In this document: positions 10,732-20,697 of the stretch, piece by piece
Position numbering within the stretch: position 1 is the first letter of the stretch
Layout of the letters: every line of letters starts with the position of its first letter
NCBI GenBank assembly: GCA_010909165.1
Contig: MU008165.1
Span: 1,488,001 to 1,552,000 of the forward strand
Origin: Anthoceros angustus
Lineage: Eukaryota; Streptophyta; Anthocerotopsida; Anthocerotales; Anthocerotaceae
DNA: 64,000 bases
Direction: 5' to 3'
Made by a program: the position numbers and the translations under genes
Notes under the pieces: model-generated
Seen by the model: the letters and a program-made list of their open reading frames with translations, nothing else
Told to the model about the DNA's origin: nothing
Database searches by the model: none

Positions 10732-12211
10732 TCATATCCGAACCCCCTTCTTCCTTTGAACGTAGACAAATGCGGAAGCCCAGCTCATTCTCCTCTCCTG
10801 TTTATCGAGCAGCTCCCAGGAACTCCCAGTGAAGTACCTTGTTACAGAAATGACGAGGGCACCGGGTCGGAGAACCTCAGTAGCCAAGTTCTGCAGGAAG
10901 AAAGGGCCACCGTCAGTGTTGCATGTGGTGTTATGGAAATGAAAAGGTCGGCATGGACTGCTGGGGTCACATACCTCCAGGTTCTGGAAGAGAGGGTCTT
11001 CAAAGCAGGTGGCGTTGGTGAAGATTACGTCAGCATCAGACCAGTCAATCTGCTGGGACAGCAGCGGTGCTGTAAGCACCCAGCAGGGGAAGATATACGC
11101 AGGAGTAGCAGAAGCCGTGTCCAGAAATTAGAATCACCTTGAGAAAATCCCCTTGCAGAAACGATATCTCCTGTTTTTGCTTCCGGGGGTGCAGCAGTGG
11201 GCGAACCTGGAGCAAACTTAGCACAAAGAAAAGATTAGCATGGGAAACGCGGGCGTGCCGAGAGCGGGGGCGTGTGGGATAGAGGTATTGCCTCTTGCTC
11301 GTACAGTCGCAACAGCGCTCGGTTCATATGATGGATGCCTACATCGCATTTCGGTGGCAGTGTTAGGAAAGAACAAATAGGTTTTTCTTTAAGGTGAAGG
11401 CGGGCTTCAACTCAAGAACAAACCTGGAACAATCTCGATGCCACAGGCCTTGACGCAATGAGCGCTCAGTAACGCTGTCATGAACACTGGGCGACCGGAA
11501 CCGCATCCGAGATCGTAGAACGTAAACCCCGGGTGGCATTCACCGTTCTCTCCATTGCGCTTGCCCAAATCCACGAATTGGTCGAGCAACCTGGCAAAGG
11601 CAACAAAACTGACCTGTGGAATGCTGTCAAGACATCCTCTAAATTTCATGTCTGCAAAGCACTCGCCATTCCACAATACTGTTACCAGGGAGGCCAGCCT
11701 GGTGATCACCTCTCCGTATATCAAGTACTTGCCGTTGTCAACCTTGCCTACAGCGTTGCGACTTGCGGCCTGCAAGCATTTCCCAGCACGCCATCATCAA
11801 GCTCCAAGCCCCTGGACCCGGATATACCACACAAGGCGAGGAAAAGCTGGAGGAAATCCAGGGCTCAAGGGTGACCAAGAGCGATACTCGCCAGACTGGC
11901 CCAGGATGGTCGCGATACAAGGACTCGAGAAGCTCGAGTGCCAGCGGCTTGGCCACATTTTCCTTCGCTGCAATTCCAATTCCCACATCCTGGGAGCTGG
12001 ATGCCAGCGCCTTCGGCGAGCGGGATTCCTCCTCGCCGGCCAGCCCTCGCCCGGAGACGGCAGCGGCTTTGAGGCGCGTGCGGATGGAGAGGAGGCGCAT
12101 GCACGTCTGAATTTCACCCGACGACCATGACGACAGCGACTTGGACGGCGATCGCCCGGCTAGCAACTCTGACTCCGATTCCGACTCCAGCCCCGTCATT
12201 GCTTCCATCAT
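10732..12211 (-). CDS. DOT1-type SAM-dependent methyltransferase
   Basis: Probable class I methyltransferase of the DOT1 (histone H3K79) fold. Six exons on the minus strand: 12211-11828, 11769-11424, 11338-11292, 11206-11138, 11049-10975, 10890-10732, giving 359 aa. Residues 1-128 are a Ser/Glu/Arg-rich N-terminus. The fold follows: YGE (146-148), SAM motif I DLGCGSGRP (214-222), GIEIVPG, QGDFLK before DWSDADVIFTNATCF (from 284), and LRPGALVISVTR. YGE, DLGxGxG, GDFL and VIFxN occur in the order known for DOT1 proteins. Exon 3 ends at a GC donor (AG|GCAATA). An in-frame 72-nt GT-AG stretch inside exon 2 (11614-11685) may be a further intron, giving 335 aa. Arabidopsis is not known to have DOT1. 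The substrate is unknown, and H3K79 is only inference. The stop lies 43 bp from the KIN-1 stop (convergent). Confidence 0.75.
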
Positions 12212-13390
12212 CAAGCGACCACGGCAGCGAAAGATGGAAGGCAGTCAAGGAAGGCGAGCTCGATCAATCTTGGCTTAGCTTCCGGCCAGGCTAATGGGAA
12301 ACCCTAAAAACAGCTTCATTTCCCACATTCACACATAAGCTCACAAGCGAGCGCTATGTACATACATATGTATAGTATACAAAGACTAGTTCCCACTTCC
12401 CACTTCCCACTTCCCTCTTCCCCACTTCCCACCCTCCTTCTCCACTCTCTCCACTCGGGACCCGTAAAACGTTGCCCCAGGCAGCAGATTCAGCACAGAC
12501 GTGATGCCACGTCCGGCACGACCCCCCGGGCCCGATGAGCTTGCAGTGGCCGCCTCACAATTTCGAAGATGCTATGCCCAGCCTCCGTTCCTCCATTCCC
12601 GGGGCGCCCGACTGAACAGGATCCGGAGCGAATGATTTGGTGAGCGGCCTTTCACACCGCGCCGAGGCCTATTTCCGGCCTCTTGGACCACTTGGTGTGC
12701 CCGACAGGTCCCAAGCCTGCAAAATCTTCACTTCCGCGAGCCCAGATGCTGTCTCCGCACAGGCTCAATCGCGGGGGAGGCGCATATTATTAGCACGCAT
12801 TCCATCGGCAACCTGCAGCCTCGTGAGAGCAGGGCATGCCAGCCTCCGGCCATTTATTATTGGCATGCATCCAAGCCCCGCCGCTCCCGCTGCGAGCTGC
12901 AAGGCTGCAGGTGCAGAGTGCACAAACCAGTTTCTCGAACACTGGCGCAGCAGCAGGCTCGCTCTCTCTGCACCGCTCCACCTGTCTTTCTATCCACACA
13001 CCTATCCTGACCCTTTCTGGCGTCTCGCCAACCCCTTTCCCGGCGTTCGAAATGTGGTTGCAGGCAGCTCCTTTGGCGCTGTTGTGTTCAAGGCCGCAAG
13101 CTGCTGCAGCGCAAGCGTGCGCCAAGTGTTTGAGAGTGTTCAACTTGGTTACGACTTCAGGCTGAAGCGATCGATGCTGCATCTGCCTCCCGGCGCAGCG
13201 TTGCGGAAGAAGCATCGCGCCCTCGGGAACGCCAGCGCAAGCGAAAGCGCAAGCGCAGGCCGGCAGGCGGCATCGGCATCTGCCTCAACGTCTTCCGAAC
13301 CCCCGATTTTCGAGATGCGGAAACCGGGTGCTGTACGGACGATGGCGGGGGTGAAGTAGCGGAATTCGCTCTCAGATGTCGCAGAATGTG
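12212..13390. other. Divergent intergenic region with CCCACTT repeat
   Basis: Lies between the divergent methyltransferase and beta-helix genes. It contains a short (CCCACTT)n array at about 12389-12430 and GC-rich sequence with chance frames. No gene is supported. Confidence 0.5.
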
Positions 13391-15401
13391 ATGAGCTTGT
13401 GGACCGGCGTCATCGCGCTTCACGGCATGGCTGCGTCCCGGAGCAGATCCCATGGAGCGCTGTGGCTGCCGGTGCTGCTCCTGTGCTGCCTCCTCCCGCT
13501 GGCGGTGCAAGGTGAGCGCGCGTCTCGAACTGTGTGAGATTGAGTCGTGAAGACGACTCAAGAATTCGGGCTGCTTGCGGTTTCTTCCTTCCTTCCCTCT
13601 CTTCGTGAGTGCCTTGCCGAGCCGAGCCGAGCCGAGCCGAGGCGAGCCGAGCCGCGCCGTGCCGATTAGGGCTAGTGATGGCCATATGTTGATGATTTCG
13701 TGTTGCAAGTTGTTGCGAGCAGGCGGGCCTTGCTCGTCGAGCGCCGTGAGCATCCCGGTGCGCAAGCCGGCGGACATCCTGCTGCGGCTCAAGTACCCGG
13801 ACACGCAGACGGTGCGCCTGGAGCTCCAGAACAGCCTGTGGCTGTCGGCGAGCTTGGAGCTGTCGAGCGCGGGCTTCTGCTGCACCATCCTCACCTCCGC
13901 GAGCAGCGCCGGCGCCAACGGCTTCACCATCGGCTTCGCCCAGTCCGGCCAGTTCCCTCTGGTGCACATCGAGAACGTCTCCAACGTGCTCCTCACCAGG
14001 CTCACCCTCTCCCGGGGCTCCTCCACCGGGATGTGCGACCGGTCGCAGCTGGGCCTGGACGTGGGGCCGAGCAGCCCCCTGCCCTGCCCCGCCGTGTTCG
14101 CGCACCGCGCCTGGGGCGTCACCGTCTCCCACTGCACCCTCACCACCCGCATCGACTTCTTCTACGTCGTGCAGGCCCGCGTGGAGTCGTCCACCATCAC
14201 CCTCAAGCCCGACGACGTGGGCGTCCGCATCGCCAACTGCGGGGACGGCCCCAACCTCATCCCAGGCAAGGTTCGTCGACCTCCGAGCCCGGCTCGCCTC
14301 CGCACCATCCTTCCTTCCTCCAATGCCCACCATCTTGTTTCGGTATTGAAGGCGCATGCACATTGGCTGTGGTGTGGCGCTTTGCGTGCGTGCGTGGTGC
14401 AGGTTTTCGTGACCAACAACCGCATCACCGGCGGGATAGACGGTGTTCTCCTCTTCAAGCAGGCGGTGGGGGCGACGGTGCAGAACAACGACTTCCTCAA
14501 CTACGTGTTCGCGGGGGTGCAATGCGGGAGGGGGTACAGGAACTCGGCGGACTGCATGCTGAGCCTGATAGCGCAGAACGTGATGACCACGGACCCGAGC
14601 TTCCAGCCTCTGAACGACGCAGCGGGGATCTACTTCGCGACGCACTGGTCGAACCCGGGGAACGTGGTGCGCTGCAACTACGTGGTCGGGGGCCGCCACT
14701 GCGTCTACCTCGACTACTGCTCGTCGGGGGTGACGGTGGACGGCGCCGTGTGCGTGGACGGGTACGACGGGATCAAGCTGAACGCGGGGCACAGCAACGT
14801 CATCACCTCCGTGGTGGCGGTGAACCTGACGGGCATGGCGGGCTGGATGTCGAGCCAGAACTACGACGTGAACAACTGCAACCTGGCGCCGGGATCCGAG
14901 TGGGCGAAGGCGGCCCCGCAGTTCGGGTCCGCGTACCCGTTCCTGGCCAACTTCTGCACCCGCACCTCCGTGGGCGGGGTGGCCTGCAACCCGGCGGGGG
15001 GGGCCACGGCGGCGCAGACGGGCCGCTGCAGCGGCATGCCCACCGCCAACGTCATGAAGCTGAGCATCGTGGACGCGAAGCGGAAGCCGCCTTGGGGCAG
15101 CCCCAACTTCACCCACTACGAGACGCTCCCGGCGGTGCCCGCCCTCAACCAGCTGCTGTACAAGAACTACTGGACTGCCAACAACGTGGTGCTCTACGGG
15201 GGGCTCAAGCCGCCGTGGGACAACGTCGCCTTCAACGACCCTGCGGGGAAGGACTACGGCCTGCGCTCCACCTCCGTCATCTGGCAGCAGTACGCTGGAT
15301 TCAGATCCTGCCCCAGATCGCAGACCGGCGCCAAACCCATCCCCCAGTCCTCCGCCATCTCCTTCTTCAACGTCTACAGGTCCGTGCCGCTCCCTCAGTA
15401 G
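13391..15401 (+). CDS. Secreted right-handed parallel beta-helix (pectin-lyase-like) protein
   Basis: Three exons, 13391-13511, 13723-14270 and 14403-15401, GT-AG, 555 aa. The start is the first ATG. A second in-frame ATG at 13427 would give a shorter leader. The N-terminus ends in a Leu/Cys-rich hydrophobic stretch (WLPVLLLCCLLPLAVQ), a likely signal peptide, so the protein enters the secretory pathway. The mature part has repeated short beta-strand rungs (VTNNRITGGIDGVLLFKQ, GIYFATHWSNPGNVVRCNY, CVDGYDGIKLNAGHSN) and paired Cys residues, as in pectin-lyase-fold proteins. I see no canonical pectate lyase catalytic motif, so the enzymatic role is unassigned. A cell-wall or extracellular polysaccharide substrate is plausible. 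The gene is strongly GC-rich, unlike the AT-rich DNA on its 3' side. Confidence 0.85.
13616..13664. repeat. (GCCGA)n pentanucleotide array in intron 1
   Basis: Nine or so GCCGA-like units within the first intron of the beta-helix gene. Confidence 0.85.
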
Positions 15402-16089
15402 CGAGCCCCGGGGAGCCTACAGCCACACGTAGCGCTCCCGATTCGAGACTTGTTTTGCGCGCGCCTTCTTTCCTTTTTGCGACCGCATCTTCTTCTTCTG
15501 TTAAATATCATCATTTTTTTATTCTACTCTACCTTTTCCAATCGATATCAACATTAATTTATGTCTGATCTACGATACACATATGGTCTCTCTCTACCCT
15601 CTTCCTTTTACTTTTTATCTTTTTAATTATGTTTGAAGCATAATTCTAATTTGAATTTTATAATAACAACAATAATTCCCAAGAGTTTAGACAACGTATC
15701 TAAATCAGGGTTTCAAGAGTGTGGCCCTGGTTTTCCTGGAGAGAGGTCTTGAGATGCGAAAACTTTATAAGGTTAAGTTAAGTAAGAACCTAGTGGTGAT
15801 AGTGAAATCAACTTTTTATAAATATAAATTGTTTGATCATTCTACTCTTCTTATCTTGCAGACGTTTGGGCTGCAAACTAAGAACCAAAAGGCGACACAA
15901 AATCTATAAAGCACATGCAAGTGACCCTAATTGGGGGAAAAGAAAAAGGGTTAACTTGAAGTTCTTATTTGCTGGAGTTTGGTGCATACTCAAGCCTTTG
16001 GGTATATATGCACCTAACAAGTTGAACATCATCATCTCATGAACATCATTTCAACAGGTCTAAACATTCACTCGGAAAAGGAGACTTTG
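15402..16089. other. AT-rich 3' flank, no gene
   Basis: AT-rich sequence after the beta-helix stop. It presumably holds the 3' UTR. No other feature is recognised. Confidence 0.5.
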
Positions 16090-16650
16090 TTATAAAAAAG
16101 AGATGGAAAAAACCCATCCACCCCAAAAACAAAGGGGGAAAAACCCAACGAAGGGCACCGTGCCACGGGGACTAGCCCCCACAATCACACATTCAAAACT
16201 ACCAACCGCCCAGAGAACTTCGTGGTCGGGTACATGAAAGGGCCTCCTTTTTATCGGTGTCGAAGAAACCTCATCTCTTGCGCTCGCTGTTGTTCTGTAC
16301 ACTGCGTTGGCCAACACCCTCTGCAGAGCGATGAAAACCCTCTGCCAGAAGAACCTCTTGATAAACCTGGAGAAATCCTTGCTCATGGCTCCGTGAGTCT
16401 CGATGGAAAGGGAGACGAAGGCATGGCCATCCTGCATAAGAGAGTACTTGTGAACCTTAGCCGTCGTGCATCCCTCCACCGCCCAACCTGGAGGGTTAAG
16501 GATAACATGTTCGCAAGCACTATCCCGGGTGGGATCTGTTACAACCACATCTGCAACCGAAGCTTGATCTCCACGGGTCAAAAATAAATCAGCCCTAAGC
16601 GAGACCAAGCAAGGTATAATGGGAGGAACCCGCCTTCCCCAGACATTCAC
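16090..16650 (-). pseudogene. LINE-like reverse transcriptase C-terminal remnant
   Basis: An open minus-strand stretch of about 186 codons resembles the C-terminal tail of a non-LTR retrotransposon protein family common in plant and algal genomes. Readable landmarks are ADLFLTRGDQ, VADVVVTDPTRDSA, KVHKYSLMQDGHAFVSLSIET, HGAMSKDFSRFI. No polymerase core (YxDD) is present here, and the fragment has no clear ATG. It starts 27 bp past the OTU-protein stop, and its frame stays open back into the end of that gene, so both could be parts of one element. The assignment rests on a remembered family pattern. Confidence 0.6.
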
Positions 16651-16676
16651 TAGAGTTGAGACAGTATTTAAAAAAC

Positions 16677-17849
16677 CTAAAACCGTACGGTATATTTTTT
16701 AACAAGGGGCGCATAATGATTCAATCGATCATCATACAAGATATTAAGACTCCGCATACATTTTCTCTCTTCTTTTATTTGATTGCCTTCCAATTTACGA
16801 TCGTCGACATTCAACCCGTATTCTTCTCCGAACTCTTGAATCATGATGAATTCATTCTCAGATTTCATAGACCATATGCATATGTGTCGCTTTAAGGATA
16901 TACTCAGCCATTGAGTGGCAAGTGCGTCTCCCCATAGGCCAACTTCATCTTGGGGTGTTCCATGTTGGGATCTTCCCTCTTTGAATGACGTCCCATCTTG
17001 CATTTCGGCATCTAGCGCTGTCCCATTTTGCATTGTCGCATCTTGCACATACGGATACTCAAGGTTTAGATCTGGCATTTTCATGTGTGACATCATCTTA
17101 TCCTGCACATTTGATGCATCTTGCACGTTTGCTGCATCTTGCACATCTGATGCCTCGTGCATATTTGATTCATCTTGCACATTTGATGCATCTGGCATAT
17201 TTGACATTCCTTGCATATTTGATGCCTCTTGCATATTTCTCTTACGTTGCATAGTTGTGTCGTCTAGCATTGTCTCGTCACATGATATTGCATCTTGCGG
17301 TGTGGACAACAAGATGCACTCACTTATTTTGGGGGCTAATTTCAAATTATACCTCATTTTAGTTTCACGGTTCGAGCGAAACCCTCGCATTTTTTGAGTT
17401 TCGTCAAGCCTTTCACCTTTTTGACTTCGGCCAATGGAATATGGCAAGCCTTGAGATCTAGCATTCTCATGATTATAGCCAAACCCTCGAGTTTTCCGAG
17501 TTCTATCAACTCTCTGAGCTTTTTGACTTTTGCCAAAAGAATTTGGCAGGCCTTGAGATATGCCACATATCATACTTTTTGGTACAACAGATAATCTCAT
17601 CCTACGAATATAAGTGCCCATATTATCTATTTGATGAAGTTCTTGCAATATCTCTGGAATATACTGCTCGAGATTATCAAGAGCAACTGGGTCTTGATTT
17701 AGAATCCTATTTTTAAACTCATCCATTGCCATTTCTCTTAGGCTTAAAGATGAAATTGTACCTTTTAACAGGTAGGATACTGCATCAAATAAACAATCGC
17801 CCATATTATAACAAAAATTTGTCACTCTAAACAAATTTTCTCCCACCAT
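16677..17849 (-). CDS. OTU-like cysteine protease with repeat-bearing insertion
   Basis: OTU proteases cleave ubiquitin chains. Many plant OTU copies are carried by transposons. The first ATG is at 17849 (390 aa). The N-terminal block NFCYNMGDCLFDAVSYLLKG corresponds to the OTU Cys motif (GDGxCLFxAxS). The C-terminal block has a basic strand ending LNHYAPLVKKY, matching the His motif. Between the blocks (roughly residues 90-310) is an insertion with tandem units such as ANVQDAS/NMQEAS and a hydrophilic KSQKxxRxDxTxKxRGF repeat. The Asp normally three residues before the Cys is Met here, so activity is uncertain. The N-terminus is only 21 residues before the Cys block. No intron is apparent. 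It may be a transposon gene rather than a host gene. Confidence 0.6.
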   Translation of the reverse strand: MVGENLFRVTNFCYNMGDCLFDAVSYLLKGTISSLSLREMAMDEFKNRILNQDPVALDNLEQYIPEILQELHQIDNMGTYIRRMRLSVVPKSMICGISQGLPNSFGKSQKAQRVDRTRKTRGFGYNHENARSQGLPYSIGRSQKGERLDETQKMRGFRSNRETKMRYNLKLAPKISECILLSTPQDAISCDETMLDDTTMQRKRNMQEASNMQGMSNMPDASNVQDESNMHEASDVQDAANVQDASNVQDKMMSHMKMPDLNLEYPYVQDATMQNGTALDAEMQDGTSFKEGRSQHGTPQDEVGLWGDALATQWLSISLKRHICIWSMKSENEFIMIQEFGEEYGLNVDDRKLEGNQIKEERKCMRSLNILYDDRLNHYAPLVKKYTVRF

Positions 17850-18519
17850 TTTGCACAAATGGATAGAATAATACACAGATAAATAGGTCCAAAAGATAAA
17901 AGTTCTAACAAGGACCTAATTTGGACGCACATATACACTTCAACACCACTTCGATAGTCGACAATATATTTAAAGGCCTTGAAGTGTCGCACCAAGAGAG
18001 GAGATATATTTACTAAAATACCACCTTACATAATATAATATATGTATGAAGGTATCTTCAAGTAACGAAACACGTTTATCAATTTGGGGCCCCCCTCATA
18101 TATAGGCAAGGGATCCTTAATTAAGAAATTATAAACTTTATGATATGATCATCTAATTTGGAAGTGTTTCCCAAGTTAAAAGTCATTACAAGAGGAGCAA
18201 TTTATAATTGTAGAAGTCCCTCTATAAAGGAGAACATCAATCTTCATTGAACAAACCTTAGCAATCGTAGATCACAGGATAATGAAAAGTTATATGCATG
18301 AAGAATGGATTACAAGATTTCGAAGTTCATAGTTTGGAACAATTGTTCCGATTTAGGTCTTGCCCATTTATACCCCTGAGAAAGTACATATTTGGTAGGC
18401 TTTCACCATACTTCATATTAGCAACTACTAAATTGGTAATTTTCCAACCGATGTGTGTCAATTGCTATATTTCTATCTATTCCAGAAAGAGATAGTGTTG
18501 TCGATTTCTATTTAATTCA
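17850..18519. other. AT-rich region, no gene
   Basis: AT-rich DNA with no coding signal. It may include the 5' part of the element carrying the OTU ORF. Confidence 0.4.
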
Positions 18520-18835
18520 TTTATAGCTAACATTAATTAATCTAATGACTTGCTGTTAAGTAAGTAATTAGCATTAATTAATATGAAATGTTTATGTTAA
18601 TTAAGCATTGATTAGTGTTAATTAACATGGTGAGCAATAACTAAGTGGATAAACATAAGTTATATGCGTTAGCATATTTCTTGCATATTATAGTGTATTC
18701 TTATGATATTTCCAGCATATGCTGATGCCAATAAGATATCTTAGCAATGCGCTTGAGGCTATAGATAGATCTTCACGAGGACAAGCTGGATCATAGCTTG
18801 TCCTCTAGATATGCAATGCAAGAATGTTGTGAGCA
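18520..18835 (+). repeat. Dispersed repeat copy A with terminal hairpin
   Basis: Homologous to a stretch at about 47.72-48.15 kb in the same orientation. Shared segments include TTAATTAAGCATTGATTAGTG, TAACTAAGTGGATAA and TGCATATTATAGTGTATTCTTA-like blocks. Both copies end in an inverted repeat GAGGACAAGCT / AGCTTGTCCTC (18777-18805 here). It could be a solo LTR or the end of a non-autonomous element; no target duplication was identified. Confidence 0.75.
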
Positions 18836-19584
18836 GGCGTTTCATAACAAAGCATTTGAACTGTTCCAAAAACATACAACAATTTTACAATGAGTCAAAC
18901 ACCCGTTGTAAAAGTTTATAATGGGCGGAGAGTAGTTGGCATGGCGCCTATGTGGATTTACTTGGTAGCTTGACATGGCTTTACTTGACGTGGTAAATTG
19001 GCAGCGGCATTGCAACTGCCATTGTAAAATGTCGAAAAGATATTTTAACTTAAAGTAAAAATATATATTTTAAAAACATATCTTGACTTGGATAATTCTA
19101 ATAATTATGATATTTCCTTATGGGCGATGTTCGCCTTGCCCCTCTCCTGGATCGCCTTGTCAGTGCGACGAGGCAGCTTGGAATCTGTTCCTTTTTCTCC
19201 TCTCGTGGTGTCTTCGTCGCTCTAGGGGTGGTTCTTCCGGCTAAGGGAGGTAGCGTCTCGTCTCCGCCAATTCCGGGTCAAAGACTGGGAAGCTATGCAG
19301 GAGGAAGGGGGGCGCGTAGTGAAATTCAAGCTGGAGGCTGCCAAGGTGGATCGGGTCTGTCAAGACCCCGCCAAGGCGCAACTCAAGAGATGTCCCTTAC
19401 TACGCCGTGCTAGGGAATACGCCAGGTCTGCTCGGGCACTTTGCCCGGGGCCCGTGGCGCCAGCCTCCGTAGCGCCCGCGGCTTTCATCGGGTGGTATGT
19501 GTGGGACAATCTACGATCACCTTTGGAATTACTTTGCTCCTCAGGATCCGATTTGGCGCCGCTGCCCGAAAGGGTGCACCAGCA
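18836..19584. other. Unassigned region, short frames only
   Basis: Includes TTACAA/CGTTGTAAAA motifs at about 18.89-19.03 kb that resemble the subterminal motifs of the CACTA-like element at 45 kb. An open + frame (19.3-19.68 kb) has no recognisable domain and ends in the telomere-like repeats. Confidence 0.4.
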
Positions 19585-19713
19585 TGGCCTGAACCCTGAA
19601 CCCTGGTCCATGAACCCTAAACCCCGAATCTTGAACCTTGAGCCCTCAACCTTGAACCTTAACACTCGGAACTCTAAACGCTGAACCCTGAACCCTAAAC
19701 CCTAAACCCTAAC
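19585..19713 (+). repeat. Degenerate interstitial telomeric repeats (CCCTAAA)n
   Basis: Many diverged units (ACCCTGA, ACCCTAA, CCTTGAA) end in three near-perfect units AACCCTAAACCCTAAACCCT at 19690-19711. The orientation is CCCTAAA on the + strand. This is the plant-type telomere motif inside a chromosome arm. Confidence 0.8.
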
Positions 19714-20274
19714 AATACTCTTACTAAACACTAGTAGCATTATACCTATGGCATCCCGATATGGGCATGGAGAAACTTGTTCAATTTTTTTTTTTTTTGG
19801 CGGAGCTTGTACACCACCTAGCTTGATACATTCAATTGGAGCCAGCTGGGTGCACGGAGCCTGCTGGAGCACCAGCTAGGTTTGGCGGCTACCAAGGGGT
19901 GGGCATGGGCCTAAAGCTTTCAATTCATGCCAAAATAAAATGGCAATCGATTGAGGCCTAATCGCAAGTTAATTGATTGAGGGATGAGGCAAAATGTAGG
20001 CATTTGAGGCCTGAATCGATAGGTAGTTGATTGAGGCCTCAATCAAAAGCTAATCGATTGAGGCCGATCAAAAGGTAAATCAAGCTTTAAGCTTAATTGA
20101 TTGAGCTTGACACAGGCTTGAAGCTTCAATTGAGGTCGGACAGGCATGGAGAAAGTTTTCCATGGCGAAGAGAAAGCTTCAAACCTGAAAAGGCCTCTTG
20201 ACTAGTATTTACACAACAAAAGGATCTCTACTTAAGCTTTGTTTCGCAAACTGGGATCAAAATCTAAATCAGCC
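19714..20274. other. ATCGATTGAGGCC-rich repetitive region
   Basis: A T-run at about 19.78-19.80 kb, then repeated AATCGATTGAGGCCTAATC-like motifs in both orientations at 19.93-20.13 kb. No gene. Confidence 0.5.
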
Positions 20275-20697
20275 ACACCTAGATTCATCGGTTCAACGAA
20301 ACTTGAGCCAATTCAGGCTTGGCCTAATTCATTGATTTAGCAAAGCTCGAGCCAATTCAAGCTTGGCCTGATTCATCGATTTAGCGAAGCGTGAGCCAAT
20401 TCAAGCCTGGCCCGATTCATCGATTTAGCAAAGCGTGAGCCAATTCAAGCCTGGCCCGATTCATCGATTCAGTGAGGCTAAGTTTGAGCTAATTCAGGCC
20501 TGGCACGATTCATCGATTTACCGAAGCTGAGCTTGATCCAATTCAGGCTTGGCACGATTTATCGATTTAGTGAAGCTAAGCTCGAGCCAATTCAGGCCTG
20601 GCCCAATTCATCGATTCAAAGAAGCTAAGCTTGAGCCAATTCAGGCCTGGCCCGATTCATCGATTCAGCGAAGCTTGAGCCAATTCAAACCTAGAAC
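20275..20697. repeat. 44-50 bp minisatellite
   Basis: Eight to nine tandem units built on GATTCATCGATTTAGC, GAGCCAATTCAAGC and CTGGCCC. The unit is 44 bp, with some copies about 5-6 bp longer from an extra GCTAA. Unit-to-unit divergence is modest. Confidence 0.9.

Noticed and set aside
13410-15116. A 568-codon minus-strand frame and a 622-codon alternative + frame over the beta-helix gene
   Set aside because: Both are composition artefacts (His/Arg/Ala/Val-rich) of third-position GC. The chosen + frame has a signal peptide, splice sites and beta-helix motifs.
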